A program made the position numbers and the translations under genes. This document shows positions 32,997-41,551 of a stretch of 46,769 nt of DNA, piece after piece. The notes beneath the pieces are model-generated. The model was not told where the DNA came from and did no database searches. It worked only from the letters and a program-made list of their open reading frames with translations. Within the stretch, counting starts at the first letter, position 1. Every line of letters starts with the position of its first letter. Source of the DNA: Planctomycetota bacterium (GTDB lineage: Bacteria > Planctomycetota > J058); the NCBI GenBank assembly GCA_003695705.1, contig RFHU01000072.1, positions 1 to 46,769 of the forward strand. The letters run 5' to 3'.

Positions 32997-33368
32997 ATGA
33001 GCAAGTTGTCGCCCGAACTCCTCCAAGCCATGAAGCAGGAGTTGATCCGCAAGAGGGACGACCTCACCCGGAGCGTGACCCGGGAGCTGGACGACATGTC
33101 CAACAACGAGGCGCACCACCTCGCCGACCTCGCCGACGCCGGCGGCGACGCAAACGACGAGGATCGCTCCTTTCGGCTCCTCGAGATCAGCGGCGCCGAG
33201 CTCGAGCAGGTCGAGGCGGCCCTCGAGAAGATCGAGAAGGGGACCTATGGCATCTGCGAATCTTGCGAAAAGCCCATCGGGCTCGATCGCCTCAAGGCGC
33301 TGCCCTTCGCCACGATGTGCATCTCCTGCAAGCGCGCCGAGGAGTCTTCCGAGTCGGGGAGGTTCTGA
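32997..33368 (+). CDS. DksA/TraR-family zinc-finger protein
   Basis: A 123-residue DksA-like regulator. An N-terminal helical coiled-coil half (ELLQAMKQELIRKRDDLTRS) is followed by KGTYGICESCEKPIGLDRLKALPFATMCISCK, a four-cysteine zinc finger (C87, C90, C108, C111). Canonical DksA binds the RNA polymerase secondary channel with ppGpp; its two coiled-coil tip aspartates are not clearly placed here (candidates lie in DAGGDANDED), so the protein may be a DksA paralogue of the YocK/DksA2 kind. ATG 32997 fits family length. Confidence 0.88.
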   Translation: MSKLSPELLQAMKQELIRKRDDLTRSVTRELDDMSNNEAHHLADLADAGGDANDEDRSFRLLEISGAELEQVEAALEKIEKGTYGICESCEKPIGLDRLKALPFATMCISCKRAEESSESGRF

Positions 33369-33466
33369 GGGCCTCGGGTCTCCCCAGGGTCCGCGCGCGC
33401 TCGCAGGCGGGCTCCGCCTCCCGGCCGGCGCGTGGGCCCAAGCAAACTCGTAGGAAGGGTGCGGCG

Positions 33467-33865
33467 GTGATCCGGCTGCAGTGCGTGTGCCGCGCCACCC
33501 TCGACCTCCCCGACGAGCTCGCGGGCGAGAAGGTGCGCTGCAAGCGCTGCCAGAAAGTCCTCAAGGTGCCGCGCCCGGGGACGCGGGTGTTCGGCGGACG
33601 GCCGGCGCAAGGGGTGGACGACTCCGAACTCTTGGTGGCCGGCAGCCGCGCCTGCCCTGGCTGCGGCACGGTGTATCCGCCGGCCATCGTCGTGTGCACC
33701 GGTTGCGGACTGAACCTCGAAACCGGTGCCATGCTCTACGCGAGCCTCGACCCGGCCGAAGGAGGCAGCGCGGCGCCCACACCGAGAGAAGAGCCGCCCG
33801 CGCCGCGCCCGCAAGGCTGGCTGACTTGGTTCCTCGCCCGGCTGGGGCTCGGCCCACGCCCTTGA
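33467..33865 (+). CDS. MJ0042-type double zinc-ribbon protein
   Basis: A 132-residue protein with an N-terminal MJ0042-like ribbon, CVCRATLDLPDELAGEKVRC and KRC (Cys 6, 8, 25, 28), and a second four-Cys ribbon CPGCGTVYPPAIVVCTGCG. A proline-rich tail ends in a short hydrophobic helix (GWLTWFLARLGLG) that could touch the membrane. Proteins with this first domain are abundant in Planctomycetota; their function is unknown. GTG 33467 has AGGAAGGG just upstream. The next gene starts 18 bases after its stop, with its own TATACT box. Confidence 0.75.
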   Translation: MIRLQCVCRATLDLPDELAGEKVRCKRCQKVLKVPRPGTRVFGGRPAQGVDDSELLVAGSRACPGCGTVYPPAIVVCTGCGLNLETGAMLYASLDPAEGGSAAPTPREEPPAPRPQGWLTWFLARLGLGPRP

Positions 33866-33870
33866 GCGCG

Positions 33871-33876
33871 TATACT
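33871..33876 (+). promoter_or_regulatory. -10 hexamer TATACT, leaderless spacing
   Basis: TATACT, then GCTCCCC, then the ATG at 33884. The best -10 match among the leaderless sites. Confidence 0.5.
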
Positions 33877-33883
33877 GCTCCCC

Positions 33884-34165
33884 ATGCCCGACGACCTCGA
33901 ACTCAGCGACGCCATGCAGCATGCCCTCTCCCGCCTGGAGGGAGGGAAGATCAAGGCCGTCACCGACGGCGATCGGGTCATCTTGATGATCCAGGACGCG
34001 CCCGAGGAATTGCGGCGGCTGGCGGACGCCCTCGAGGAGCTCAACGTCAACGACGTCAGCGCGCTCGTCGCCTACACGAACCCGAACCGCGCCAAGAGCC
34101 GCCGCGTCAAGAGCCTGGAGACCGCAGGCCGGGGCGAGGCCCGCGCCGGCGACGCCCCTTCCTGA
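33884..34165 (+). CDS. Small hypothetical protein
   Basis: A 93-residue acidic protein I do not recognise. It is predicted alpha/beta: helix (SDAMQHALSRLEGG), strand (KIKAVTDGDRVILMIQ), helix (APEELRRLADALEELN), strand (VSALVAYTN), then a basic tail. The codon bias and the TATACT box 7 bases before the ATG support a real gene. It sits 18 bases after the zinc-ribbon gene and 166 bases before the PQQ/HEAT gene. No function proposed. Confidence 0.65.
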   Translation: MPDDLELSDAMQHALSRLEGGKIKAVTDGDRVILMIQDAPEELRRLADALEELNVNDVSALVAYTNPNRAKSRRVKSLETAGRGEARAGDAPS

Positions 34166-34302
34166 CCCTGCGCGACGGTCGGGCGGGCGCCGCCGCTCCG
34201 TGTCCCACGCCCCGCCCTTGCTCGGCCTCGCCGGCGGCGCCTGCGAGTGGCCTCCTCCGCGCCTCAGGTGGAGGACCACCTCCCGCCCGGCCGCGCGCTC
34301 GC

Positions 34303-34308
34303 TACACT
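34303..34308 (+). promoter_or_regulatory. -10 hexamer TACACT of PQQ/HEAT gene
   Basis: TACACT 23 bases before the ATG at 34332, with GGGAAGAGG between as a ribosome site. No -35 match. Confidence 0.4.
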
Positions 34309-34331
34309 GCGCAGGGAAGAGGCCTTGGCGC

Positions 34332-37300
34332 ATGACGTCCCCTGCCCCCGCGCTCGGTTCGCCGCCACTCGCCGCCGCCCTTCTGGTCGGTGCCTTGACT
34401 TGCTGCCCGACGCAGGCCCAGAGCGCAGGAGAGCTCTACCTGCCGGTCGACACGGACGCCGAGGAGGCCTTTGCCCGCGCCGACGAACTCGCCCGACGGG
34501 GCCAGTGGGATCGGGTCGTCTCTCTTCTCGACCGGCTGCTCGCCGAAGGTGGCGACCGTTTGATCCAGCGCGAGGGCGGGGTCTACGCGAGCGTGCGGGC
34601 GGAGGCGCGCCGCCGGCTCCTCGCCCTGCGAGGGCGCGGCGCCGAAGCCTACGCCCTCGCGCACCGCGAGGCGGCGCGCAAGCTCCTCGCCCTCGGGTTG
34701 GGAGAATCGGACACAGAACACCTCGAGGAGCTGATCGCGCTCCATCCGGCGACGGCGGAGCGGGTCCGTGCCGCTCGTGTGCTCGTGAACCGCCTCGCCG
34801 AGCGGGGCGAAACGGACGCGGCCCTCGACCGGCTGGAGGCCATGCGCTCCTGGCCGGGCGTCGGGCCCGAGGAGCGGGGGCTCCTCGAGCGGCTACGGGC
34901 AGACTTGCTCGCGCTGGCGGGCCGCGAGGGCGAGGCCCTCTCTGCGCTGGAGGCACTCGCGGCGCCTGAGAGCAAGCTGGAAGCCTTGCGGGCCCGCGCG
35001 AGGGCGCGGAGACGGACGGCTGGGGCGGAGGACCGCTCGCTGGCTGCCCCTCGCTGGAGCCAGGAGGTGCTCGGCTACTACCAGGTCAGCAACCAGGGAG
35101 CCACTCCCTGGAGCCTGCCGCGGGCGGACGGGGACACGGTCTACGCCCACGACGGCAGCCACGCCGTGGCCGTCGACCTCGCCACGGGCAAACTCCGCTG
35201 GCGAACACCCCTGAGGGAGGCCGTGGCCTTCCGCCAACCTGGCGGTCCTTGCGCCCTCGCCCTCGGCTCCGACGCGGTGGCCTGCATCCTCCCCGGCGGG
35301 GGCGGAGTCGTGGCGCTCGATCGACGGAGCGGCCGCCGCCTCTGGTCGCGCTCCCTGGCCCAGCTCAAAGCAGAAGCGGGGGTCGATTTCCCCGCGCGGC
35401 TGGCCGCCGGCGCCACCCCCTGCGTGATCGGCCAGCGCCTGGCGTTGGCGCTGGTGACCCAGGAGGGCGACTGCGAGGTGCACGCCCTCGCGGTCGACCT
35501 CCGCGGCGGCGAGGTCGTGTGGAGCGCGTTCCTGGGCAGCGTCTCGGGGGAGTCCGACGCAGCGGTCGGCCTGGCCGCGCGGGGGCGGACGCTCTACCTC
35601 TGCAGCGGACTCGGCGTCGTCGCGGCCTTGGACGAACGAGGCGAGGTCCTCTGGTTGACGACCTACGCGCGCGGAGGGGCGCGACCACCCCGGCCACGCC
35701 GACGGCGGCCCGCGTTCTTCCTGGGGGGGCGGCCGCCGGCGACTCCGCGCTCCGCGCCGCGGCCCAGCGGGCTGGTCCCCAACGAAGGGCTCCTCTGGGT
35801 CGGGCCCGGCGACGCCGAGCGCCTCTACGCGTACGACCTCCGCGACGGCAGCCTCCGCGCCTCCCATTCGCTTGCGAAGGGGCGGCTGCTCGGGCGAACG
35901 GGCCGCCGGGTCCTCGCGTTGGATGCGAACGGAACCCTCTACGAAGTCGCGCGCGCGGGCCTGCGTTCGCTCGCCCGCGTGGAGGGGGTCCTCCCTGGGG
36001 TCGCGCTCTCCGACGGAGCGATCTATCTGGCGACCGACGACGGACCGGCGCGGGTGCGGGTCGCGGACGGGAAGGTCGAACCCCTCGGCGACTGGTCCTT
36101 TTCGCGCGGCCCCGGGAACCTGGCGGCGGCCGGAGGCCGGCTCGTCGTCGCCGCGCCACGCGGCCTGTTCGCCTACGGCAAGGCCGTGGCGGAGCCACCC
36201 CCCCCACCGCCGGGCGGAGAACTCGAGGCGCTCGGCGACCCACGCTTCGCCGTGCGGGAGGCCGCGACGCGCGCCCTCGCCGCGAGGGGCGAGGCGGCGC
36301 GAGAGGTCCTCGCCGCGGCCATGGAAAGCCCGGACCCCGAAGTCGTCCTTCGCGCCCAACGCCTGCTGGGCGCGCTCGAACGGCGCGCGCGACTGGCGCG
36401 TTGGCGACCGCTCGTCAAGCCGAGCTGGGAGGAGCAAGTCGTCGACTTGCTGGAGCGTCTCAGCCACCCCAACCCCGAGGTCCGACTCGAGGCCCTCGGC
36501 CTCGTGGCCGAGATCGAGGGCGACCCCGACGTGCTGACCCTCCTCGTGGACCTGACGCGGGATCCGGACCCGCGGGTGGCCTACTCCGCCGGCGCTTCGC
36601 TCCTCGAACGCGGGAGGCGGGAGGGGGTGGACCGCGTGGTCGCGGCCTTGCGAGGCGGTCCCACGGACGATCGCGTGGGCGCGGCCGAGTCGCTCTCCGC
36701 CTACGGAAGCCCGGAGGACGCCGCCGCGCTCATCGAAGCCTTGGACGACCCCGAGGCCGCGGTTCGTGCCGCCGCCGTCGCCGGGGCCCTGCGCTTGGCA
36801 AAGGCGAAGGCGCTGCCGGCCGCGCTGCGCTTGCTCGGCGAAGACCCCGAGGCCTCGGTGCGGCTCGCGGCACTGGAAGCCTGCCTGCAGCACCTCGACG
36901 GTCCCGAGGCCGTCGCCGCCTGGACGCGCGCCGCGCGCGATCCCGACGACAACCTCCGCGCCCGCGCCGTGGAACACCTGGCGGCGTGCCGGGACGCCCG
37001 CGCCTACGAGGCGCTCGGTGCCGCCCTCGGCGACCGCGTGCGCGCGACCGCGGCCCGAGCGGCCAAGGCCCTCTACGAAGTCGCGCAGTCGCCCGACGTG
37101 CTCCTCATTCCCGCGGACGGGCTCGAGCAGGGGGCCACCCAGGCCGACCCCGTACAGCGCAACTACGTGGCCCAAATCGCCATGCGCTACGCCGCGCGCG
37201 GCGGGGTGCTCTCGGTGGCGACCCTTGCCCGCTTCCTCGCCGACCCGGTGAAGCAGATCCGCGGCTACCGGATCGGCTCCCGCGGCTGGAACGACCTCTT

Positions 37301-38144
37301 GGTGGAACGCGCCCGCGGGGCGCGGCTCGCGCCGGACGATGCCGGAGTTCTGGCCAAGCTCGCCCTCTGGCGGGCGAAGGTCCCCAAGCAGGCCAACGAG
37401 GCCGAGCGCGCGCAGCTGCGGGCGGAGGGCGAACGGGTACGTCGGGCTGCCTACGAAGCACTCGCGGTCGCCGAGTCGGCGCCCGGGCGGGCCGCCCTCC
37501 TCGTTCAAGGGCTTGCCGACGCCTCCGCGCGTGTGCGCGCGGCCTGCGCCGAGTGGCTGTTGCCTGCGCGCGAGGCGCAGGGCTGCCTCGACGCCGACGG
37601 GGTCGCGGCCCTCCTCCGCCTTGCCACCGGGGAGGGGCCCGCCGAGGGGCGCGCCGCCGCCGAGGCGCTGCTGCGACGGGCGCCGACGCTGCTCCTCGCC
37701 GAAGGCGTGCTCGCCCTCCTGGACGCGAAGGACGTGCCCGCGGCCGCGCGGACCTTTGCCCTGGAGCGCCTCGAGGCCGCGAGCGGCGGGAGCTTCTCGC
37801 GTCCGCCCGGAATCGGCACCGAGGCCGAGCGGACGGCGGTGCGCGCTTGGTGGGTCCGCCAGCGCTTCCCCGACCTCGACCTCGGGGAGCTCCGCCGAGA
37901 GCTCCGAACCTCCAACGCGTCGGTGCGCTGGCGGGCAGCCCGTCGAGCGGCGAAGATTCCCCTGCCCGCCGTGCGGGACGCGTTGCTGGAGTCGCTGGTG
38001 GACGAAACGCAGGCCTGGGTCCTCAAGGAGAAGCTCGCCGCCCTCGTCGCGGTCACGGGCGAGCGCCGAGGCTTCGACCCGAAGGGGAGCCCCGCCGACC
38101 TCCGCGCCTGCGCCCAACGCTTCCTGAAAGGTCGAGGCAGGTGA
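34332..38144 (+). CDS. Large exported protein: TPR-like, PQQ-propeller and HEAT repeats
   Basis: About 1270 residues. A signal peptide (ALGSPPLAAALLVGALTCC, cleavage near TQAQS) is followed by a helical TPR-like part (about residues 35-215) and PQQ/WD-like propeller strands (about 225-620: VYAHDGSHAVAVDLATGKLR, GVVALDRRSGRRLWSRSL, LYAYDLRDGSLRASHSLA). From about residue 628 come many HEAT/armadillo-type repeats (DPRFAVREAATRALAARGEA, HPNPEVRLEALGLVAEIEGD, DPEAAVRAAAVAGALRL). An Arg/Pro-rich loop interrupts the propeller near 453-475. No catalytic motif is seen; an envelope scaffold or binding protein is likely. The ATG at 34332 is chosen for its signal peptide and ribosome site. It overlaps the next gene by GTGA. 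Confidence 0.85.
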   Translation: MTSPAPALGSPPLAAALLVGALTCCPTQAQSAGELYLPVDTDAEEAFARADELARRGQWDRVVSLLDRLLAEGGDRLIQREGGVYASVRAEARRRLLALRGRGAEAYALAHREAARKLLALGLGESDTEHLEELIALHPATAERVRAARVLVNRLAERGETDAALDRLEAMRSWPGVGPEERGLLERLRADLLALAGREGEALSALEALAAPESKLEALRARARARRRTAGAEDRSLAAPRWSQEVLGYYQVSNQGATPWSLPRADGDTVYAHDGSHAVAVDLATGKLRWRTPLREAVAFRQPGGPCALALGSDAVACILPGGGGVVALDRRSGRRLWSRSLAQLKAEAGVDFPARLAAGATPCVIGQRLALALVTQEGDCEVHALAVDLRGGEVVWSAFLGSVSGESDAAVGLAARGRTLYLCSGLGVVAALDERGEVLWLTTYARGGARPPRPRRRRPAFFLGGRPPATPRSAPRPSGLVPNEGLLWVGPGDAERLYAYDLRDGSLRASHSLAKGRLLGRTGRRVLALDANGTLYEVARAGLRSLARVEGVLPGVALSDGAIYLATDDGPARVRVADGKVEPLGDWSFSRGPGNLAAAGGRLVVAAPRGLFAYGKAVAEPPPPPPGGELEALGDPRFAVREAATRALAARGEAAREVLAAAMESPDPEVVLRAQRLLGALERRARLARWRPLVKPSWEEQVVDLLERLSHPNPEVRLEALGLVAEIEGDPDVLTLLVDLTRDPDPRVAYSAGASLLERGRREGVDRVVAALRGGPTDDRVGAAESLSAYGSPEDAAALIEALDDPEAAVRAAAVAGALRLAKAKALPAALRLLGEDPEASVRLAALEACLQHLDGPEAVAAWTRAARDPDDNLRARAVEHLAACRDARAYEALGAALGDRVRATAARAAKALYEVAQSPDVLLIPADGLEQGATQADPVQRNYVAQIAMRYAARGGVLSVATLARFLADPVKQIRGYRIGSRGWNDLLVERARGARLAPDDAGVLAKLALWRAKVPKQANEAERAQLRAEGERVRRAAYEALAVAESAPGRAALLVQGLADASARVRAACAEWLLPAREAQGCLDADGVAALLRLATGEGPAEGRAAAEALLRRAPTLLLAEGVLALLDAKDVPAAARTFALERLEAASGGSFSRPPGIGTEAERTAVRAWWVRQRFPDLDLGELRRELRTSNASVRWRAARRAAKIPLPAVRDALLESLVDETQAWVLKEKLAALVAVTGERRGFDPKGSPADLRACAQRFLKGRGR

Positions 38145-39793
38145 GCCGCTCCCAAGGCTGGCGGGAGATCCGCCGCATCTGGATCACGCCGGTGCTGGTC
38201 CTGGGAGCCGCCACGACGGCCTTCCTTGCCCTGACCTTCGGCTGGGACTGGTATTCGGCCTACTCCCCGCCCGCCGGGGCGCCGCGCTTGGGTCCGCTCG
38301 AGCTGCTGGTGAATTACGACCTCGAGACCTTGCAGAACGTGCTCGGGAACCTCGCGCAGACCGTGGCCGCCGTGGTGGGCATCGTCATCACCGTGGTCGC
38401 GATCGTCGTCCAGCTCGCCGCGACCCGCTACACCCCGCGCGTGACCGAAATGTTCTTCAAAGAGAAGACCAACTTCGTCGTGCTCGGCTTCTTCGTGGTC
38501 AGTTGCGTGAGCGCGATCTGGATCAGCCTCGCGGTGGGAGAAGGCTTCCTCCCCAAGGTGTCGGTGACCGTCTCGGTGGTGTGCGTGACCTTGAGCCTCT
38601 TGCTCATGGTCCCCTACTTCGCCTGGGTCTTCGACTTCCTCGAGCCCGAGAAGGTGATCGCGCGAATCCAAGAGCAGAGCCTGGCGCGAGCCCGCGCTCC
38701 CGGAGACAACGTCGAGAGCAGCCAACTCGCCGTGCTTTCCGGCGTCGAGCAGCTCGCCGACATCGCCGTCGCGGCGGTGGGGAGCCAGGACAAGATCATC
38801 TCCGCCCGCGCCGTCGACGCCCTGCGAGCGCTGCTCGTCGACTACACCGCCGCCAAGCGGGAGCTCCCGCGCGAGTGGTTCCGCCCCGGGGAGACGACTC
38901 GCTCTCGGCCCGACTTCGTGGCCATGCACCCCGAAGCCTTCGAAGACCTCGTGCGCGACGGACTGTGGCTGGAGTGGGTCGTCCTCCGCCAGTGGCAAGG
39001 GATCTACAACGAGTCCCTCAAGGACAACCCGGACATGAACTACCTGCTGGCCATCAACACGCGCTACTTGGGCGAGGCGGCGCTCGCGCACGGCGCGCTG
39101 CCCGTGGTGGCGCTGGTGGTCAAGTTCTTCAACACCTTCTTGCGAGCGACGCTCAACGCCAGCCAGGTGCGCACGGCCTACAACATCATGAACCAATACC
39201 GCCAACTCGTGGAAGCCATGGTCCTTCACGAGGAGCACGAGCTGGTGGGCGAGGTGGCCGGCTACTTCCGCTACTACGGGCAGGTCGCCCACGGTCGGGG
39301 TCTGGGCTTCGTGACGGAGACCATCGCCTACGACCTGGCGGCGCTCTGCGAGCTGGCGCACCGAGAGCGCTCCGAGGCCCACGAGGTGCTCCTCTCCTCG
39401 CTCCTCGAGCTCGACAAGGAGGCCGAGTCCGAGGCCCAGGAGGCCGCGCTGCGCGGCGTCCGCAAGGCGCAGCTCCGCCTGGCGACCTACTACCTGCTGG
39501 TGGGGGACGAGGGCTCCGCGCGGCGAATCCACGCCGACATGGCGCAGGAGCGCCCCGAGCGCCTGGCCTCGATCCGCGACGAGCTGCGCGCGGTGGTCTC
39601 CAAGGACTTCTGGGAGGTCATCGACCGCGGCGCGAACTTCGACTACATGAGCGACGAGCGCAAGCGACGCCTCGACGACTTCTTCGCCTGGTTCTCGTGG
39701 AAGGACGAGGAGGTGCATCCGCCCGCGCCGGTCATTGCGGCCCCTGCCTCGGGGCGTCTGCGGTCCGCCTCGCGGGAGGGGGGAGAGCCTTGA
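38141..39793 (+). CDS. DUF2254-like membrane protein
   Basis: About 550 residues with four N-terminal transmembrane helices (roughly 12-36, 66-96, 109-131 and 140-167) and a large soluble helical C-terminal part. The segment VAIVVQLAATRYTPRVTEMFF matches the DUF2254 hallmark (a long helix ending in Gln-x-Ala and a T/S-R-Y/F-x-PR motif). The family has no assigned function. The GTG start overlaps the TGA of the HEAT-repeat gene, so the two are translationally coupled and may form an envelope complex; this is an inference. The soluble part includes repeats of helices with many acidic residues (ELDKEAESEAQEAALRG). Confidence 0.8.
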   Translation: MSRSQGWREIRRIWITPVLVLGAATTAFLALTFGWDWYSAYSPPAGAPRLGPLELLVNYDLETLQNVLGNLAQTVAAVVGIVITVVAIVVQLAATRYTPRVTEMFFKEKTNFVVLGFFVVSCVSAIWISLAVGEGFLPKVSVTVSVVCVTLSLLLMVPYFAWVFDFLEPEKVIARIQEQSLARARAPGDNVESSQLAVLSGVEQLADIAVAAVGSQDKIISARAVDALRALLVDYTAAKRELPREWFRPGETTRSRPDFVAMHPEAFEDLVRDGLWLEWVVLRQWQGIYNESLKDNPDMNYLLAINTRYLGEAALAHGALPVVALVVKFFNTFLRATLNASQVRTAYNIMNQYRQLVEAMVLHEEHELVGEVAGYFRYYGQVAHGRGLGFVTETIAYDLAALCELAHRERSEAHEVLLSSLLELDKEAESEAQEAALRGVRKAQLRLATYYLLVGDEGSARRIHADMAQERPERLASIRDELRAVVSKDFWEVIDRGANFDYMSDERKRRLDDFFAWFSWKDEEVHPPAPVIAAPASGRLRSASREGGEP

Positions 39794-39817
39794 AAAGGCG
39801 CCTGGTGGGCCTATCCT
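39790..39817 (+). promoter_or_regulatory. Promoter TTGAAA-16-TATCCT of ettA
   Basis: TTGAAA at 39790-39795 overlaps the stop of the DUF2254 gene; a 16-base spacer leads to TATCCT at 39812-39817. CAGGAG at 39827-39832 is the ribosome site for the ATG at 39840. This is the best -35/-10 pair in the window. Confidence 0.6.
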
Positions 39818-39839
39818 CCACGCCCACAGGAGCGCCCGC

Positions 39840-41513
39840 ATGGCCGAGTTCGTCTACGTCCTCCGCAAGCTGACCAAGGCCTACGACCGAAAGGTGGTGC
39901 TCGACGGGATCACCCTGGCCTTCCTGCCGGGGGCCAAGATCGGAGTCATCGGGCACAACGGATCGGGCAAGAGCACGCTCCTCCGGATCATGGCCGGGGT
40001 GGACACGGACTTCGACGGCCTTGCCCAACCCGCCGAGGGGATTCGCGTGGGCTACGTTCCCCAGGAGCCGGAGCTCGACCCGAGCCTCGACGTGCGCGGG
40101 AACATCGAGCAGGCCGTGGGCGAGGTGCGGGCCCTCCTGCGCCGCTACGAAGAGTTGAACGAGCGCCTGGCCGATCCGGAGCTAGACCCCGACGCCATGC
40201 AAGAGGCCCTCGACGAGCTCGACCGGGTGCAGACCGCCATCGACGCCACCGACGCTTGGGAGCTCGACCACAAGGTCGAGCAGGCCATGCACGCCCTGGC
40301 CACGCCGCCGGGGGACGCTGCGGTGGATCGCCTCTCCGGGGGAGAGAAGCGCCGCGTCGCCCTGGCGCAGGTCCTCCTCAGCCAGCCCGACCTGCTCCTC
40401 CTCGACGAGCCCACCAACCACCTGGACGCGGACACCGTGCACTGGTTGGAGCGGCACCTCGCCGACTACCCGGGCACCGTGGTGATGATCACGCACGATC
40501 GCTACTTCCTCGACAACGTGGTCGGGTGGATGCTCGAAATGGAGGGCGGCAAGGGGATCCCCTACGAAGGGAACTACTCCACCTACCTCGAGCAGAAGGC
40601 GAAGAAGCTCCGCGACGCCGAGAAGCAGGAGGCGAGCAAGAAGCGACGGCTTGAGCGCGAGCTGCGGTGGATCCAGCGCAACCCCAAGGGGCAGAGGGCC
40701 AAGGGCAAGGCACGGATCCGCGAGTTCGAGAAGCTGCGCGCCGAGCTCGCCGAGTTGAGCGGCAAGGACCAGGGAATCCAACTCACCATTCCCGAAGGCC
40801 AGCGCCTCGGACAGGACGTCCTCCGTGTGGAGGGGCTGGGAAAGCGCTACGGAGAGCGGCTGATCTTCTCCAACCTCGACTTCGAGGTGCAGCCGGGCTC
40901 CTGCGTGGGGATCATCGGACCCAACGGGGCCGGCAAGACGACGCTGTTCCGCATCCTCACCGGCCAAGAGATCCCCGACGAGGGGACCGTCCACCTCGGC
41001 AAGACCGTGGAGATCTGCTACGTGGACCAGAGCCGCGCCGATCTCTGCGACGAGAACACGGTCTACGAGGAGATCTCGGGGGGCGACGACGAAGTCAAGC
41101 TGGGGGCGCGGCGCATGAACGCGCGGGCCTACGTGAGCCTCTTCGGCTTTCGCGGCAACGACCAGCAGAAGACCCTCGACCAGATCTCGGGAGGGCAACG
41201 CAACCGAGTGCAGCTCGCCAAGACCCTCAAGACCGGTGGGAACCTGCTCCTCCTCGACGAGCCCACCAACGACCTCGACTTGCCCACCGTGCGCGTGCTC
41301 GAGGAAGCCCTCGCCCGCTTCGGGGGCGCGGTCCTGGTGATCAGCCACGACCGCTTCTTCCTCGACCGCTTGGCGACCCACATCCTGCACTTCGACGGCG
41401 AGGGCGGCGCGCGCTTCTTCGAGGGCGGCTACACGGCCTACCGCGAGAAGCTCCTCGAGGAGGGCGTGGACATCGAGGCGGTCGGCGGAAAGCACCGTCG
41501 CCTGACGAAGTAG
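39840..41513 (+). CDS. ettA: ABC-F translational throttle ATPase EttA
   Basis: About 557 residues, the usual EttA length. Two ATPase domains: first Walker A GHNGSGKST at 38-46 with signature LSGGEKRRVALAQ and LLLDEPTNHLDADTV; second GPNGAGKTT at about 360-368 with ISGGQRNRVQLAKTL and LLLDEPTNDLDLPTV. The inter-domain linker is the charged helix pair KKLRDAEKQEASKKRRLERE and the EttA-type WIQRNPKGQRAKGKARI. EttA binds the ribosomal E site and gates entry to the elongation cycle according to ADP/ATP ratio. The ATG at 39840 has AGGAG 8 bases upstream and its own promoter. Confidence 0.96.
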   Translation: MAEFVYVLRKLTKAYDRKVVLDGITLAFLPGAKIGVIGHNGSGKSTLLRIMAGVDTDFDGLAQPAEGIRVGYVPQEPELDPSLDVRGNIEQAVGEVRALLRRYEELNERLADPELDPDAMQEALDELDRVQTAIDATDAWELDHKVEQAMHALATPPGDAAVDRLSGGEKRRVALAQVLLSQPDLLLLDEPTNHLDADTVHWLERHLADYPGTVVMITHDRYFLDNVVGWMLEMEGGKGIPYEGNYSTYLEQKAKKLRDAEKQEASKKRRLERELRWIQRNPKGQRAKGKARIREFEKLRAELAELSGKDQGIQLTIPEGQRLGQDVLRVEGLGKRYGERLIFSNLDFEVQPGSCVGIIGPNGAGKTTLFRILTGQEIPDEGTVHLGKTVEICYVDQSRADLCDENTVYEEISGGDDEVKLGARRMNARAYVSLFGFRGNDQQKTLDQISGGQRNRVQLAKTLKTGGNLLLLDEPTNDLDLPTVRVLEEALARFGGAVLVISHDRFFLDRLATHILHFDGEGGARFFEGGYTAYREKLLEEGVDIEAVGGKHRRLTK

Positions 41514-41551
41514 GCGCCCGCTCGGCGCGACCGCGCGGCCGCGCCGTGGAG

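Noticed and set aside
34893..38117. 1074-codon open frame antisense to the PQQ/HEAT gene
   Set aside because: It is a mirror of a real gene in very GC-rich DNA. The peptide is low-complexity and has no family motif, while the plus strand has clear repeats and a signal peptide.
37505..39841. 778-codon frame antisense to HEAT end and DUF2254
   Set aside because: No motif; the opposite strand has membrane helices and a coupled start.
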